A DNA stretch of 64,000 nucleotides from positions 1 to 64,000 of the forward strand of contig CAZCFZ010000013.1 in the NCBI GenBank assembly GCA_964498065.1, read 5' to 3'. Source of the DNA: FEN-1297 sp964498065. Its GTDB lineage: Bacteria; Bacteroidota; Ignavibacteria; Ignavibacteriales; Ignavibacteriaceae. A program made the position numbers and the translations under genes. The notes under the pieces are model-generated. The model did no database searches, was not told where the DNA came from, and saw only the letters and a list, made by a program, of their open reading frames with translations. Position 1 is the stretch's first letter. The number at the start of each line of letters is the position of its first letter. This document shows, in pieces, positions 54,022 through 62,412 of the stretch.

Positions 54022-55729
54022 AATTTTTTTCGGCGCATCCGTAGTATTCGCTTATTTTATTATATAACAGATTGCCGCCGCCTAAATATGAAATATTTTT
54101 ATATCCGTAATTCATGAACATTCTTGCAGCTTCATAAGATCTGGTGCCTTTTTCGCATACAAACATGATGGATTGGTTTAAATCGAATTTATTCAGGCTT
54201 TGGCGAATATTAGATAACGGAATCTTTATGGATTTTTCAGGAAATACAAGTGCTTCAACTTCATCAGGTTCCCTTACATCAATAAATATCCCTTCAAAAA
54301 GATTAAGCTCTAAAGGGCTGAAATTTTTTACATTATCCTGTTCCTGGTTTATTGCCATATAGCCAAGATAATTTAACGGCGAAATTGGCGATGAATTAGA
54401 AGGGGTATATCCATGTTCAATATCAATTAAATCTTCAACTTTTTTGCTTTGAAATAACAATTCGGAAAAAACATCTATATATCTTGTCACTTCTCCTTCG
54501 CCGACTAACTGCAAACCTAAAAGCTTATGTTCATGTTTTTCATAAATTAGTTTTCCTAATAGATTTTTAACTTCAGGATAATAATCAGGCCGATCATACC
54601 AGCAGCCGATTACACTGCCTGTTTTATAACCAAGCTTTTTTGCCTTATTTTCAGTGAGTCCGGTTGTACAAATAATATTATCAAATAATTTTAATGAAAC
54701 CGTTCCAACTGCACCTTTAAACGGTAATTGATTCAATTTATTAGAAACTGATGCAATAGAGTCTGCGGCAGCTCTGCCCATTCTATTTGATAAAGAACCT
54801 AAAGGGAAATAATCAGATTGACATGTAACTAAATTATTAATTTCCACACAATCGCCGGCTGCCCAAATATTAGGAATATTTGTTCTCATCTGTTCATCAA
54901 CAAGAATACCGCCAAGTTTGCCGACTTTAATATTTGATTTTTGAGCAAGTTTGGAATTCGGTTTTACCCCAAGACAATAAATTACATAATCGGAAGCAAT
55001 TTGCCGTCCATCATCTAAATAAACAACCGGTTTTTCGTCCCCATTAATTTCAATTTTCTTTACTTCTGTTGAAAGGTACAAATGAATTTTATCTGTAGAA
55101 ACACAGCGTTCTACAAAACCGGAAATTTCCGGATCCAGAATCGCAGACAATAAATATTTTTCTTTTTCAATTAGAAAAGTTTCAATTCCCCAAAGTGAAT
55201 TTAATGCTTCAATCATTTCACAGCCGATAAATCCGCCGCCGATAATAACAGCTTTTTCAATTTTACCTTTTTGAGCGGCCTGCCTAAAATATTTTGAGTC
55301 TAACGGATTATGAAAAGAAGAAATCAGCGGCGATTTAGGAAAAGGGAAAGGCGGTTTGATCGATTCAGCACCTGTAGCTAAAATCAAATAGTCATATGGT
55401 AATTCAAACTCTTTATTCTCATCTATATTATTACATTTAACAGTATTTTTTTCAATGCAAATTTCTTCAACTTCAGTCTTTATTAAAACCTTTACGCCTT
55501 TAACATCACGAAAAAAATTTTCATCTCTTACAATTCCGTAAGAAGTTTTATATAAATCGGATAATTCATTAATTTCACCGGCCGCATAATAAGGCATTCC
55601 GCAGCTGCTAAACGATATAAAAGAACCTTTCTCAATTATAGTGATATTATAATTTGATGACAGCCTGCTTAATCTTGCAGCGGCTTTACATCCTGCTGCC
55701 ATTCCGCCTATTATTAAAACATTATACAT
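54011..55729 (-). CDS. CoA-disulfide/persulfide reductase with C-terminal rhodanese domain
   Basis: 572 residues. Residues 1-450 are a flavin-dependent disulfide reductase of the CoADR/NADH oxidase group: FAD motif MYNVLIIGGMAAGCKAAARL, the redox Cys43 in SSCGMPYYAAGEI, NAD motif AVIIGGGFIGCEMIEAL, and an AAGDC-type FAD motif. Residues about 470-572 are a rhodanese domain with catalytic Cys in MFVCEKGTRSYEAA. This fusion is known from NADH-dependent persulfide/polysulfide reductases (Npsr/CoADR-Rhd), which reduce CoA-persulfide or polysulfide to sulfide. Between dsrP and hemA, it probably handles sulfane sulfur released by, or bypassing, the Dsr pathway. No CoA-dependence can be proven from sequence. 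Confidence 0.9.
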   Translation of the reverse strand: MYNVLIIGGMAAGCKAAARLSRLSSNYNITIIEKGSFISFSSCGMPYYAAGEINELSDLYKTSYGIVRDENFFRDVKGVKVLIKTEVEEICIEKNTVKCNNIDENKEFELPYDYLILATGAESIKPPFPFPKSPLISSFHNPLDSKYFRQAAQKGKIEKAVIIGGGFIGCEMIEALNSLWGIETFLIEKEKYLLSAILDPEISGFVERCVSTDKIHLYLSTEVKKIEINGDEKPVVYLDDGRQIASDYVIYCLGVKPNSKLAQKSNIKVGKLGGILVDEQMRTNIPNIWAAGDCVEINNLVTCQSDYFPLGSLSNRMGRAAADSIASVSNKLNQLPFKGAVGTVSLKLFDNIICTTGLTENKAKKLGYKTGSVIGCWYDRPDYYPEVKNLLGKLIYEKHEHKLLGLQLVGEGEVTRYIDVFSELLFQSKKVEDLIDIEHGYTPSNSSPISPLNYLGYMAINQEQDNVKNFSPLELNLFEGIFIDVREPDEVEALVFPEKSIKIPLSNIRQSLNKFDLNQSIMFVCEKGTRSYEAARMFMNYGYKNISYLGGGNLLYNKISEYYGCAEKNYEY

Positions 55730-55738
55730 TTGAACAAA

Positions 55739-56896
55739 TTATATTTCGATTTCTTTTCTGACCGAAAGAGCAATCTTGTAAAAAATTGTTATTAAAAAGA
55801 ATCCAAAAGCCCAAATTCCAACGGAGATTAATGTTTCGGGAATTGTAGGCCAGTATTGCACTACTTTTCCGAATGGATTTGGTATGAATCCGGTTATAAT
55901 TAAACCCAGACCTTTTTCAAGCCATATAGATACAAACACCATTAAACAAGTTACAAACAGTATTTTGTGATTCTTACGGGTTTTAGGTATTATAAGCAGT
56001 GTTAATGATATTAATGCAAGTAATGCTGAAGTCCACATCCATGGTACTAATCTAGTACTTCCATCAATACCAAAGTAGAGATACTGCATATGAGAAACAT
56101 CGCCGGGTATACCGCTATAAAATGTGGTAAAAAATTCCATCAAGATAAAAAATACATTTACACACATAGCATATGTAATAATCAGTCCCAGCTTCTTTAA
56201 CGCTTCATTACCGGGATCAAATTTTGTATACCGTTTTACTATCAAGCAGAAAACCACCAGCAAAGCCGGACCTGCTGAAAATGCCGACGCTAAAAATCTA
56301 GGCGCCATTATTGCAGTTAACCAGAAAGGCCTACCGGCTAAACCTGAAATTAAAAAAGCTGTAACAGTATGTATGCTAATTGCCCATGGAATTGAAATAA
56401 TGATAACGGGTCTGATCCACTTAGGAGGTTTTATCGATTTATGCTCTGCACCTAATGTTACACGCGTGATTATTACATTTATAACGAGATAACCGCTTAA
56501 AGCTAATACGTCCCAAAACATTAGAGAATGAAATGTGGGATGTAAAAAAATATTGGCAACTCGAAAAGGCTGACCCAAATCTACAGTAACAAACATTATA
56601 CACATTACTACAGAGGCAATTGCTAGAAATTCCCCTAATATTGTTACTTTTGAAAATTCTTTGTAATTGTGCAAGTAATAAGGAAGAACTACCATGACTG
56701 CCGAAGCAGCGACACCGACAATGAAAGTAAATTGGGCAATATAAAGCCCCCAGCTTACACTTCTGCTCATGCCGGTTATTCCTAATCCATAATTAAACTG
56801 TTTTATGTAGAAATAAAATCCTACAAGAATTATTACCGCTAGAAAAAAAAGCCAGCTCCAATATTTTTTATTTCCTTTTAATGCATGTTCTAACAT
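55739..56896 (-). CDS. dsrP: DsrP, NrfD-like membrane subunit of DsrMKJOP
   Basis: Quinone-interacting membrane subunit without haem. 385 residues, about ten TM segments of the NrfD/PsrC type: YGLGITGMSRSVSWGLYIAQ near the N-terminus, TVDLGQPFRVANIFLHPTF, IPWAISIHTVTAFLISGLAG, and GLGLIITGFIPNPFGKVVQYWPT near the C-terminus. It is the last subunit in dsrM-K-J-O-P order and follows dsrO by ten bases. It exchanges electrons with menaquinol and DsrO. Confidence 0.95.
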   Translation of the reverse strand: MLEHALKGNKKYWSWLFFLAVIILVGFYFYIKQFNYGLGITGMSRSVSWGLYIAQFTFIVGVAASAVMVVLPYYLHNYKEFSKVTILGEFLAIASVVMCIMFVTVDLGQPFRVANIFLHPTFHSLMFWDVLALSGYLVINVIITRVTLGAEHKSIKPPKWIRPVIIISIPWAISIHTVTAFLISGLAGRPFWLTAIMAPRFLASAFSAGPALLVVFCLIVKRYTKFDPGNEALKKLGLIITYAMCVNVFFILMEFFTTFYSGIPGDVSHMQYLYFGIDGSTRLVPWMWTSALLALISLTLLIIPKTRKNHKILFVTCLMVFVSIWLEKGLGLIITGFIPNPFGKVVQYWPTIPETLISVGIWAFGFFLITIFYKIALSVRKEIEI

Positions 56897-56906
56897 ATTA
56901 TAAACC

Positions 56907-57710
56907 TTATACGAGATAATAAACTTCAGGGTTAGTTCCCAAACCGGGTTTTCGCCGGATAGAAAAATTGTCTTTTAATAATTTCCTCACTTCCGATTCC
57001 GGATCATCAAGATTACCGAAGACTAATGCTTTTTCAGTACAAGCCTCAACACAAGCAGGCGGAAGACCTTCGGCTAATCTTTCATCACAGAAAATACATT
57101 TTTCAACAACTCCTCTCATACGAGTCGGAAAGTCGGGATTTATATCTTTTATGAATGGCCTCGGATCCCGCCAATTAAAGCTTCTTGAACCGTAAGGGCA
57201 AGCAGCCATACAATAGCGGCATCCAATACAGCGATGCCAATCCATCATTACTATCCCATCTTCACGTTTAAAAGTAGCTTGTGTGGGACATACCTCAACA
57301 CAAGGGGGATTATCACAATTGTTGCAAAAGAGAGGTACATTTTTATTCTTAAATTCTTCCGTTAAATAAAAATTTTCATGATCAAGGAAAGCATTTTCAT
57401 AAGGCTCTTTCCATATCCATTTAATTGCGTCTTTAGATTCGCCGAAGTCAGGAATATTGTGGGTCTTATTACATGCATCGATGCACTTTGTACATCCGTT
57501 TTGAGAAACACATTTTCTCAAATCAACAACCATAGCTAATCTTTCTTTTTGCACAACTTTTGACTTTACCGTTTTCTTCCCGGCATCTATTGTCTTCTTT
57601 ATAACTTTCTTTGCGGTATCCTGGGCATGTGCGTCAACAAATTTATCGGCAGTAACACCAAGAGCCGCAATCCCGGCTATTTTTAAAAAATTTCTTCTAC
57701 TTTTATTCAT
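56907..57710 (-). CDS. dsrO: DsrO, periplasmic iron-sulfur subunit of DsrMKJOP
   Basis: 267 residues with a twin-arginine signal (MNKSRRNFLKIAGIAALG), so folded export by Tat. Ferredoxin-like Cys sets for several [4Fe-4S] clusters: CVSQNGCTKCIDACN, CNNCDNPPCVEVCPT, CIGCRYCMAACPYG and CIFCDERLAEGLPPACVEAC. It docks to DsrP, as in NrfC/PsrB-type pairs. The start shares a base with the dsrJ stop (the last base of dsrJ overlaps dsrO), so the two are tightly coupled. Confidence 0.95.
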   Translation of the reverse strand: MNKSRRNFLKIAGIAALGVTADKFVDAHAQDTAKKVIKKTIDAGKKTVKSKVVQKERLAMVVDLRKCVSQNGCTKCIDACNKTHNIPDFGESKDAIKWIWKEPYENAFLDHENFYLTEEFKNKNVPLFCNNCDNPPCVEVCPTQATFKREDGIVMMDWHRCIGCRYCMAACPYGSRSFNWRDPRPFIKDINPDFPTRMRGVVEKCIFCDERLAEGLPPACVEACTEKALVFGNLDDPESEVRKLLKDNFSIRRKPGLGTNPEVYYLV

Positions 57711-58114
57711 TATTTTTTCTCCGGTCCTTGATTTTCAATATGGCAATCCCAGCAATAAGGAGATTCTCCTAAATAATTATGGCATTGATCGCAAAATTGT
57801 TTTGTGTCTGTATGACAATTAAGACAGGTTTTTTCGAGACTCATATTATAAGTTTTATTATTAAATGATATATATTTTCTATTTCCTTCCCTGACTACTT
57901 CATTTCTCCAATCATTCAATAAGATCATATGATTATCACGCATAAATTGTTTGGTACCGACACACTCCTTTTGGCTCTCAAGTTTTGGCAAAACCAGCTC
58001 CGGTTCTTTAAGAGCTGTCTTTCCGTTTGATACATCATACCAGATTGGTGAAGTAAAAAATCCTACAAAGATTATTAAACCTATTATTATTTTTCCAGCA
58101 TCATACATTTTCAA
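57710..58114 (-). CDS. dsrJ: DsrJ, triheme cytochrome c of DsrMKJOP
   Basis: 134 residues with an uncleaved N-terminal anchor (KIIIGLIIFVGFFTSPIWY). Three haem-binding motifs near the C-terminus, CLNCH, CDQCH and CWDCH, are the DsrJ hallmark. Upstream, ECVGTKQFMRDNHMILLNDW keeps the Cys and Met/His candidates for the unusual His/Cys haem ligation known in this subunit. AAGGAA lies about six bases before the ATG. It is separated from dsrK by a four-helix-bundle gene that does not belong to the complex. Its haems need the ccm system at 9.7-15 kb. Confidence 0.95.
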   Translation of the reverse strand: MKMYDAGKIIIGLIIFVGFFTSPIWYDVSNGKTALKEPELVLPKLESQKECVGTKQFMRDNHMILLNDWRNEVVREGNRKYISFNNKTYNMSLEKTCLNCHTDTKQFCDQCHNYLGESPYCWDCHIENQGPEKK

Positions 58115-58135
58115 TTCCTTTTTCTCAAAACTGTT

Positions 58136-58165
58136 TCTCGATACTCGATTCTTGATACCCGATAT
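58136..58165. repeat. left inverted repeat of a four-helix-bundle cassette
   Basis: 30 bases rich in TACTCGAT-type heptamers. Its reverse complement matches 58578-58607 at 23 of 30 positions, including a ten-base run (ATCGAGTATC). Together the two repeats flank the four-helix-bundle gene and bound a unit of about 472 bp between dsrK and dsrJ. Confidence 0.7.
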
Positions 58166-58172
58166 TTTCAGA

Positions 58173-58550
58173 TTATTTTTTACTTAAATGTTGTTGTTCT
58201 ACACTTTGAATAAAGTTGTTTAATTTTCTACCAAGTTTATCCAATTTTCCAATTAATTTATCAAATAGAACCTCCTCGGTTAAAGATTTGGTTTCAAACA
58301 GAGTTTCAAGATGATCAATGGTTTCATCATTTGATGACAAAGCATAGTTTAAAAATTTCAAAAAGTCTTGTTTATATATCCTTCTTCCATAACCTTCAAC
58401 AATTGTAGACTTTACAGTTTTTGATGATTTTCTTATTTGACTCCCTTCTTCAAACATTTCAAACTTCGGTAGTTTTTTAAGTGTCATTTCATGAATTTCA
58501 ATTACTGCTTCTCTTGCTAACTTCCATATTTCAAGATCCTTATAATTCAT
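58173..58550 (-). CDS. four-helix-bundle protein (23S rRNA intervening-sequence family)
   Basis: 125 residues of the S23/'four helix bundle protein' family: [21 protein letters not shown] at the start, [16 protein letters not shown] in the middle and the [20 protein letters not shown] helix pair. The family was first seen in insertions within 23S rRNA genes and is scattered between unrelated genes in Bacteroidota and others; a related protein (Avd) works with diversity-generating reverse transcriptases. AAGGA lies about seven bases before the ATG. It lies between dsrK and dsrJ and is bordered by inverted repeats, so it looks like an inserted cassette, not a Dsr subunit. Function unknown. Confidence 0.88.
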   Translation of the reverse strand: MNYKDLEIWKLAREAVIEIHEMTLKKLPKFEMFEEGSQIRKSSKTVKSTIVEGYGRRIYKQDFLKFLNYALSSNDETIDHLETLFETKSLTEEVLFDKLIGKLDKLGRKLNNFIQSVEQQHLSKK

Positions 58551-58577
58551 TATTCCTTTCGATAAATTTTCTCATAT

Positions 58578-58607
58578 GTATCGAGCATCCAGTATCGAGT
58601 ATCAAGC
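58578..58607. repeat. right inverted repeat of the four-helix-bundle cassette
   Basis: 30 bases (GTATCGAGCATCCAG..., then TATCGAGTATCAAGC) inverted relative to 58136-58165. The dsrK stop codon (TGA on the minus strand, 58602-58604) lies inside this repeat, so the repeat now supplies the end of dsrK. Confidence 0.7.
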
Positions 58608-60215
58608 ACCCAAATGCCCTGCCATCGACTCTCCACGCAAATCAGTTGTTCTTTCTTTTTCGCCTTTCATAATTAAAGCATTTCCGACCAGCTCATGGAT
58701 ACCGCCGACATCAACGCCCCCTACCCAATAATCCATGAGAGGTGGAAGTGTAGCTTTGTCTATTGCACAAATACAACCGAGGAAATTAACACCGTTTTTT
58801 TCTTTAACATATTTAACAGCATTAGCACGAGGTAATCCGCCTCTCATTCTCATTTCCAAATTTTCATCCGTACCGAGTCCGGCTCCGCTTCCGCAGCAAA
58901 ATGTCTGTTCTTTAATTGTATTTTCCGGCATTTCAAAGAAATTATTACAAGCGTTTTTAATTATATAACGCGGCTCTTCAATTAGTCCCATAGCACGGGC
59001 GGGATTACAAGAATCATGAAATGTTATTCTTCGGTGGTCATTGCGGCTTTTATCTAATTTAATTTTATTATTTTTTATAAGATCGGCAGTAAACTCACAA
59101 ATGTGAACCATTTTTGTTGATCTTGTATTCTCAAACTTTGTTCCTGTTACCGGTGAAACCGGGACTTCAAGAAAATCGGCTGGTCCGTTCATTGTATCCA
59201 TGTATTGATTTATTACTCTCCACATGTGGCCGCACTCTCCGCCTAAAATCCATTTTACTCCCAGCCTCTTTGCCTCAGCATACATTTTTGCATTCAAACT
59301 TTTCATCAAATCGTGGGAAATAAATGAACCAAAATTTCCTCCTTCTGAAGCATAAGTACTCCATGTATAATCCAGGCCGATTTCATGGAACAATGCTAAA
59401 TACCCGAGTAAAGTATAATAGTGTGGTGTACCAAAATAATCTGCTGAAGGTGTTATAAATAGAATTTCCGCACCTTTCTTATTTATAGGCGCATCGACTT
59501 TAATTCCAGTAATTTGTTCCAGTTCATCAACAGCAAAATCAATACTGTCTTTAAATCCGTGCGGCTGAATACCTAAATGATTCCCGGTTCTGAAACTGTT
59601 TGCAACCGGGGTTACTATCCAGTCAATATTTACACCAATAAGATTAAGAAGTTCTCTCACCAATATTGTTATTTCCGCATTATCTATTCCATACGGACAA
59701 AAAACCGAACAACGGCGGCATTGTGTACATTGGAAGAAATAATAAAACCATTCCTTAATTACATCAACCGTAAGTTCTCTAGCGCCTACAAATTTTCCTA
59801 AAATTTTTCCGGCAAGAGTAAAATCATTTCGGTATATAGATCTTAAAAGCTCTGCTCTTACAACAGGCATATTTTTCGGATCACCTGATCCGATAAAGTA
59901 ATGACATTTATCCGCACATGCACCGCAGCGTACACAGATGTCCATGAAAATTCTTAGTGACCGGAATTTATGTAATCTGTCTTTAAGTCCTTCAAGAATA
60001 ATTTGTTTCCAATTTTCCGGCAGTTGCCAGTCATTATCAGTCGGCTCCCACTTTCGCGGATTCGGCTGCTTTAAATATTCAACACTTTTAGGAACTCCGC
60101 CAAAATTAAAGACACCACGCCTAAATTCAACTGACGGATTTAACCAATCCTTTTTTTCAGGCTTATAATTAATTTTACTTATAATTTCTTCTGGTTTTAT
60201 TTTCGCTTCAGACAT
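58602..60215 (-). CDS. dsrK: DsrK, HdrD-like catalytic subunit of DsrMKJOP
   Basis: Cytoplasmic iron-sulfur protein that reduces the DsrC trisulfide/heterodisulfide. 537 residues: CVRCGACADKCHYFIGSGDP and CTQCRRCSVFCPYG bind [4Fe-4S] clusters. The C-terminal CCG domain binds the special catalytic cluster (HDSCNPARAMGL, and TFCCGSGAGLGTDE). The final residues (MAGHLGA) run into the cassette repeat, where the TGA stop lies; the original C-terminus may have been slightly different. It is two bases downstream of dsrM. Confidence 0.95.
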   Translation of the reverse strand: MSEAKIKPEEIISKINYKPEKKDWLNPSVEFRRGVFNFGGVPKSVEYLKQPNPRKWEPTDNDWQLPENWKQIILEGLKDRLHKFRSLRIFMDICVRCGACADKCHYFIGSGDPKNMPVVRAELLRSIYRNDFTLAGKILGKFVGARELTVDVIKEWFYYFFQCTQCRRCSVFCPYGIDNAEITILVRELLNLIGVNIDWIVTPVANSFRTGNHLGIQPHGFKDSIDFAVDELEQITGIKVDAPINKKGAEILFITPSADYFGTPHYYTLLGYLALFHEIGLDYTWSTYASEGGNFGSFISHDLMKSLNAKMYAEAKRLGVKWILGGECGHMWRVINQYMDTMNGPADFLEVPVSPVTGTKFENTRSTKMVHICEFTADLIKNNKIKLDKSRNDHRRITFHDSCNPARAMGLIEEPRYIIKNACNNFFEMPENTIKEQTFCCGSGAGLGTDENLEMRMRGGLPRANAVKYVKEKNGVNFLGCICAIDKATLPPLMDYWVGGVDVGGIHELVGNALIMKGEKERTTDLRGESMAGHLGA

Positions 60216-60217
60216 AT

Positions 60218-61213
60218 TTATTCCTTTTCTACCGGTAAACCTACATCTTTCATTTTTTCTCTGAATTCATCTTCATACTCTGCATAAGTATGTACACTTA
60301 CAGGATAATTCCACGGATTTACATGCCTTTTAGATCTATTATTATTAGCTAAATTTCTTGTGGGTGAAAGAAAAATTCCAGGCATGTGAAGCAGTTTACT
60401 AAACGGGATATATGCTATCAATGTGCATACAAGAAACAAGTGGATATAGAATAAAACTCCTATTCCTTCAGGAATAGACGGATGAAAACTAAATAAACCT
60501 ATTGCCAGTTCCTTTACTTTAACTATATCGACACGATCAAAATATCTCATTAAAATTCCTGTAGTCACAATACTTATTATTAAGAATAAAGGGAAATAAT
60601 CGGATGCCAGCGATAAATATCTTAATTTAGGATCGATAATCCTTCTGAAAAGTAAATATAACAGGGCAACTGAAATAAGCACATCCGTAACATATAATAT
60701 CGGAACACCTATTTGAAAAAAACCGTCTAAATTTTGAAGTGCAAGTACAAATGAAGGAATAGGCTCCATGAAAATTCTGAAATGCCTTAAAAAAATAATT
60801 AGCAGAGACCAATGAAAAATTATTGCACCAAGCCATAAATACTTGTTGCTGCCGTAAGCCAACTTTGAACCGTTATGTAATTCTGTTTTTGTATTTCTGA
60901 ATAAAGTTCGAAAAAATAAAATCTCAAGAGCCATTCTTCCTATTACACCTAATGTTGTACTTGGATTTTCCAGCTTACTGTTTTTAATCCATGGAAGAGA
61001 TTTTTGCTGGCCTGCTACTGTCGGTATACGAAAAGGGACAGGCGACTTAGCCCATTTAATTACTTGAGAGACTATTCCGATAATAAAAGTTGTAATTGCA
61101 GCATAGGGTATAATAATACCAAAAATAAAATCTAATCTAATTGTGCCTGCGCCGATTATAGCAACTGCAATCAGCACAAGAACCGTAATCAACGAAAAAA
61201 GAATGTTCATCAA
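60218..61213 (-). CDS. dsrM: DsrM, cytochrome b subunit of DsrMKJOP
   Basis: NarI-like dihaem cytochrome b that links menaquinol to DsrK. 331 residues with about six TM segments, an N-terminal TM before the SPVPFRIPTVAGQQKSL loop, His in FHWSLLIIFLRHFRIFM as haem ligands, and His in FYIHLFLVCTLIAYIPFSKL then LLHMPG. AGGAA lies before the ATG. It is preceded by the RsbRD_N gene (172-bp gap), the arrangement seen in sulfate-reducing Deltaproteobacteria. Confidence 0.95.
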   Translation of the reverse strand: MMNILFSLITVLVLIAVAIIGAGTIRLDFIFGIIIPYAAITTFIIGIVSQVIKWAKSPVPFRIPTVAGQQKSLPWIKNSKLENPSTTLGVIGRMALEILFFRTLFRNTKTELHNGSKLAYGSNKYLWLGAIIFHWSLLIIFLRHFRIFMEPIPSFVLALQNLDGFFQIGVPILYVTDVLISVALLYLLFRRIIDPKLRYLSLASDYFPLFLIISIVTTGILMRYFDRVDIVKVKELAIGLFSFHPSIPEGIGVLFYIHLFLVCTLIAYIPFSKLLHMPGIFLSPTRNLANNNRSKRHVNPWNYPVSVHTYAEYEDEFREKMKDVGLPVEKE

Positions 61214-61385
61214 AATTTCCTTCTTTCAAAATGCATTACCAAGCTTTAATGGGAAACAACAAAACAATAATTATTATGACTGAAGTTACATTTGATAAAG
61301 TACATGCTACAGCTGTCAAACAAATTTAGAAGAGTATATTACTAAATAATATTATTCCCTATGCAAAAAGAATAATTATGCAACT

Positions 61386-61865
61386 TCAGCCATTAATATT
61401 TAGCGACCTCGATTTTATTTCATTTATTCGAATCTGAAATAATTTTTCTTTTGCTTCCATATACAAATCAAAAGCTGCCATAGCTACCTGATCAATTTGA
61501 GATTCAATTAGTGCAAGTTCTTCAAAGATATTTTCATTCTTTATTTCTGCCTCTAATTCCGAAATTATTGAACTCCTTAGAAGAAAAACAAAGGCAACGG
61601 CTTGCGAAGGTGAAAAATCCTGAACTGCTCTAATTTTAATCAGATCCTGTAAATCGATTTTTATTTTATCTAAATCAAAGTTTTCAATTAATTCATTCAA
61701 AATATTTTCAGCGGAAACAGTTATTGCATGACCAACCGGATTGCTAAATCTGTTTTTTTGATCTCGTAAAAAATTAGAGGTCTCCGATGGATATGTTGCA
61801 AAGATTGACTGGATCCAATTATTCACAATTGTCGATTTTTTGTCTGCTATTAGTTCTTTAATCAT
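61386..61865 (-). CDS. RsbRD N-terminal-domain-like protein upstream of dsrM
   Basis: 159 residues, all helical, of the RsbRD_N-type (MIKELIADKKSTIVNNWIQS, then NRFSNPVGHAITVSAENIL and QDFSPSQAVAFVFLLRS). The family is the non-haem-globin-like N-terminal sensor module of RsbR stress proteins, here without the STAS output domain. Genes of this type sit directly upstream of dsrMKJOP in several sulfate reducers, so it is probably functionally tied to the complex, perhaps as a sensor or regulator. Molecular role unknown. Confidence 0.78.
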   Translation of the reverse strand: MIKELIADKKSTIVNNWIQSIFATYPSETSNFLRDQKNRFSNPVGHAITVSAENILNELIENFDLDKIKIDLQDLIKIRAVQDFSPSQAVAFVFLLRSSIISELEAEIKNENIFEELALIESQIDQVAMAAFDLYMEAKEKLFQIRINEIKSRSLNING

Positions 61866-62045
61866 AATCTTTCCATTTATTCAATAATAATTAGACAGAA
61901 CTAAGTTTTGATTTCCAAACATCTCTTAAATAATGATTCCTCTTAATAATTCCATATCTATAGGTAACCTGCACTCTAATAGGAAAACAAGATTTTAATT
62001 TGCTTCTCTATTATTTGGAAAACAAAGTTCAACAAAGCGAATATT

Positions 62046-62363
62046 TTATACACAGCCTGTCGGCTTGGTTAAGCCTGCAACTTTGCATGCACCTTTAGCT
62101 GGTCCGGATGGATATAATTCATATATTTCTTTCAGAGAAAAACCTGTTTCCTTACACACTTTCCGAATCATTGGTGCAATACCGAATTTCTTATAATAAT
62201 CACGCAGGTAATAAACAATTTTCCAATGCGCTTCAGTCATTTCTGTTACGTCTTCAGTTGTAGCTAATGCTTTAGCTACATCTTCGTTCCATTCTTCAGG
62301 CTTCTGCATGAAACCGTCTTCATCGACTTCAATTTTAAGAGTTTCATATTCAAAGATTGGCAT
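62046..62363 (-). CDS. dsrC: DsrC, sulfur-carrier protein
   Basis: Co-substrate of sulfite reductase that carries sulfur as a trisulfide between its two Cys and is reduced by DsrMKJOP. 105 residues with the DsrC C-terminal arm: Cys93 in PAKGACKVAGL and the penultimate Cys104 in KPTGCV. Both redox Cys are present, so it is a true DsrC, not a TusE-like or single-Cys paralogue. Body motifs (DGFMQKPEEWNEDVAKALA, HWKIVYYLRDYYKKFGIAP) agree. It lies 49 bases downstream of dsrL. Confidence 0.97.
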   Translation of the reverse strand: MPIFEYETLKIEVDEDGFMQKPEEWNEDVAKALATTEDVTEMTEAHWKIVYYLRDYYKKFGIAPMIRKVCKETGFSLKEIYELYPSGPAKGACKVAGLTKPTGCV

Positions 62364-62412
62364 AATTTTTTCCTATTTATTATAGTTAAATAAGTATTTA
62401 GTTCTTTAATGT

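Noticed and set aside
61912..62020. TTTCCAAA and TTTGGAAA inverted repeat upstream of the RsbRD_N gene
   Set aside because: About 100 bases apart and only eight bases long; too weak to be called a site in this AT-rich background.
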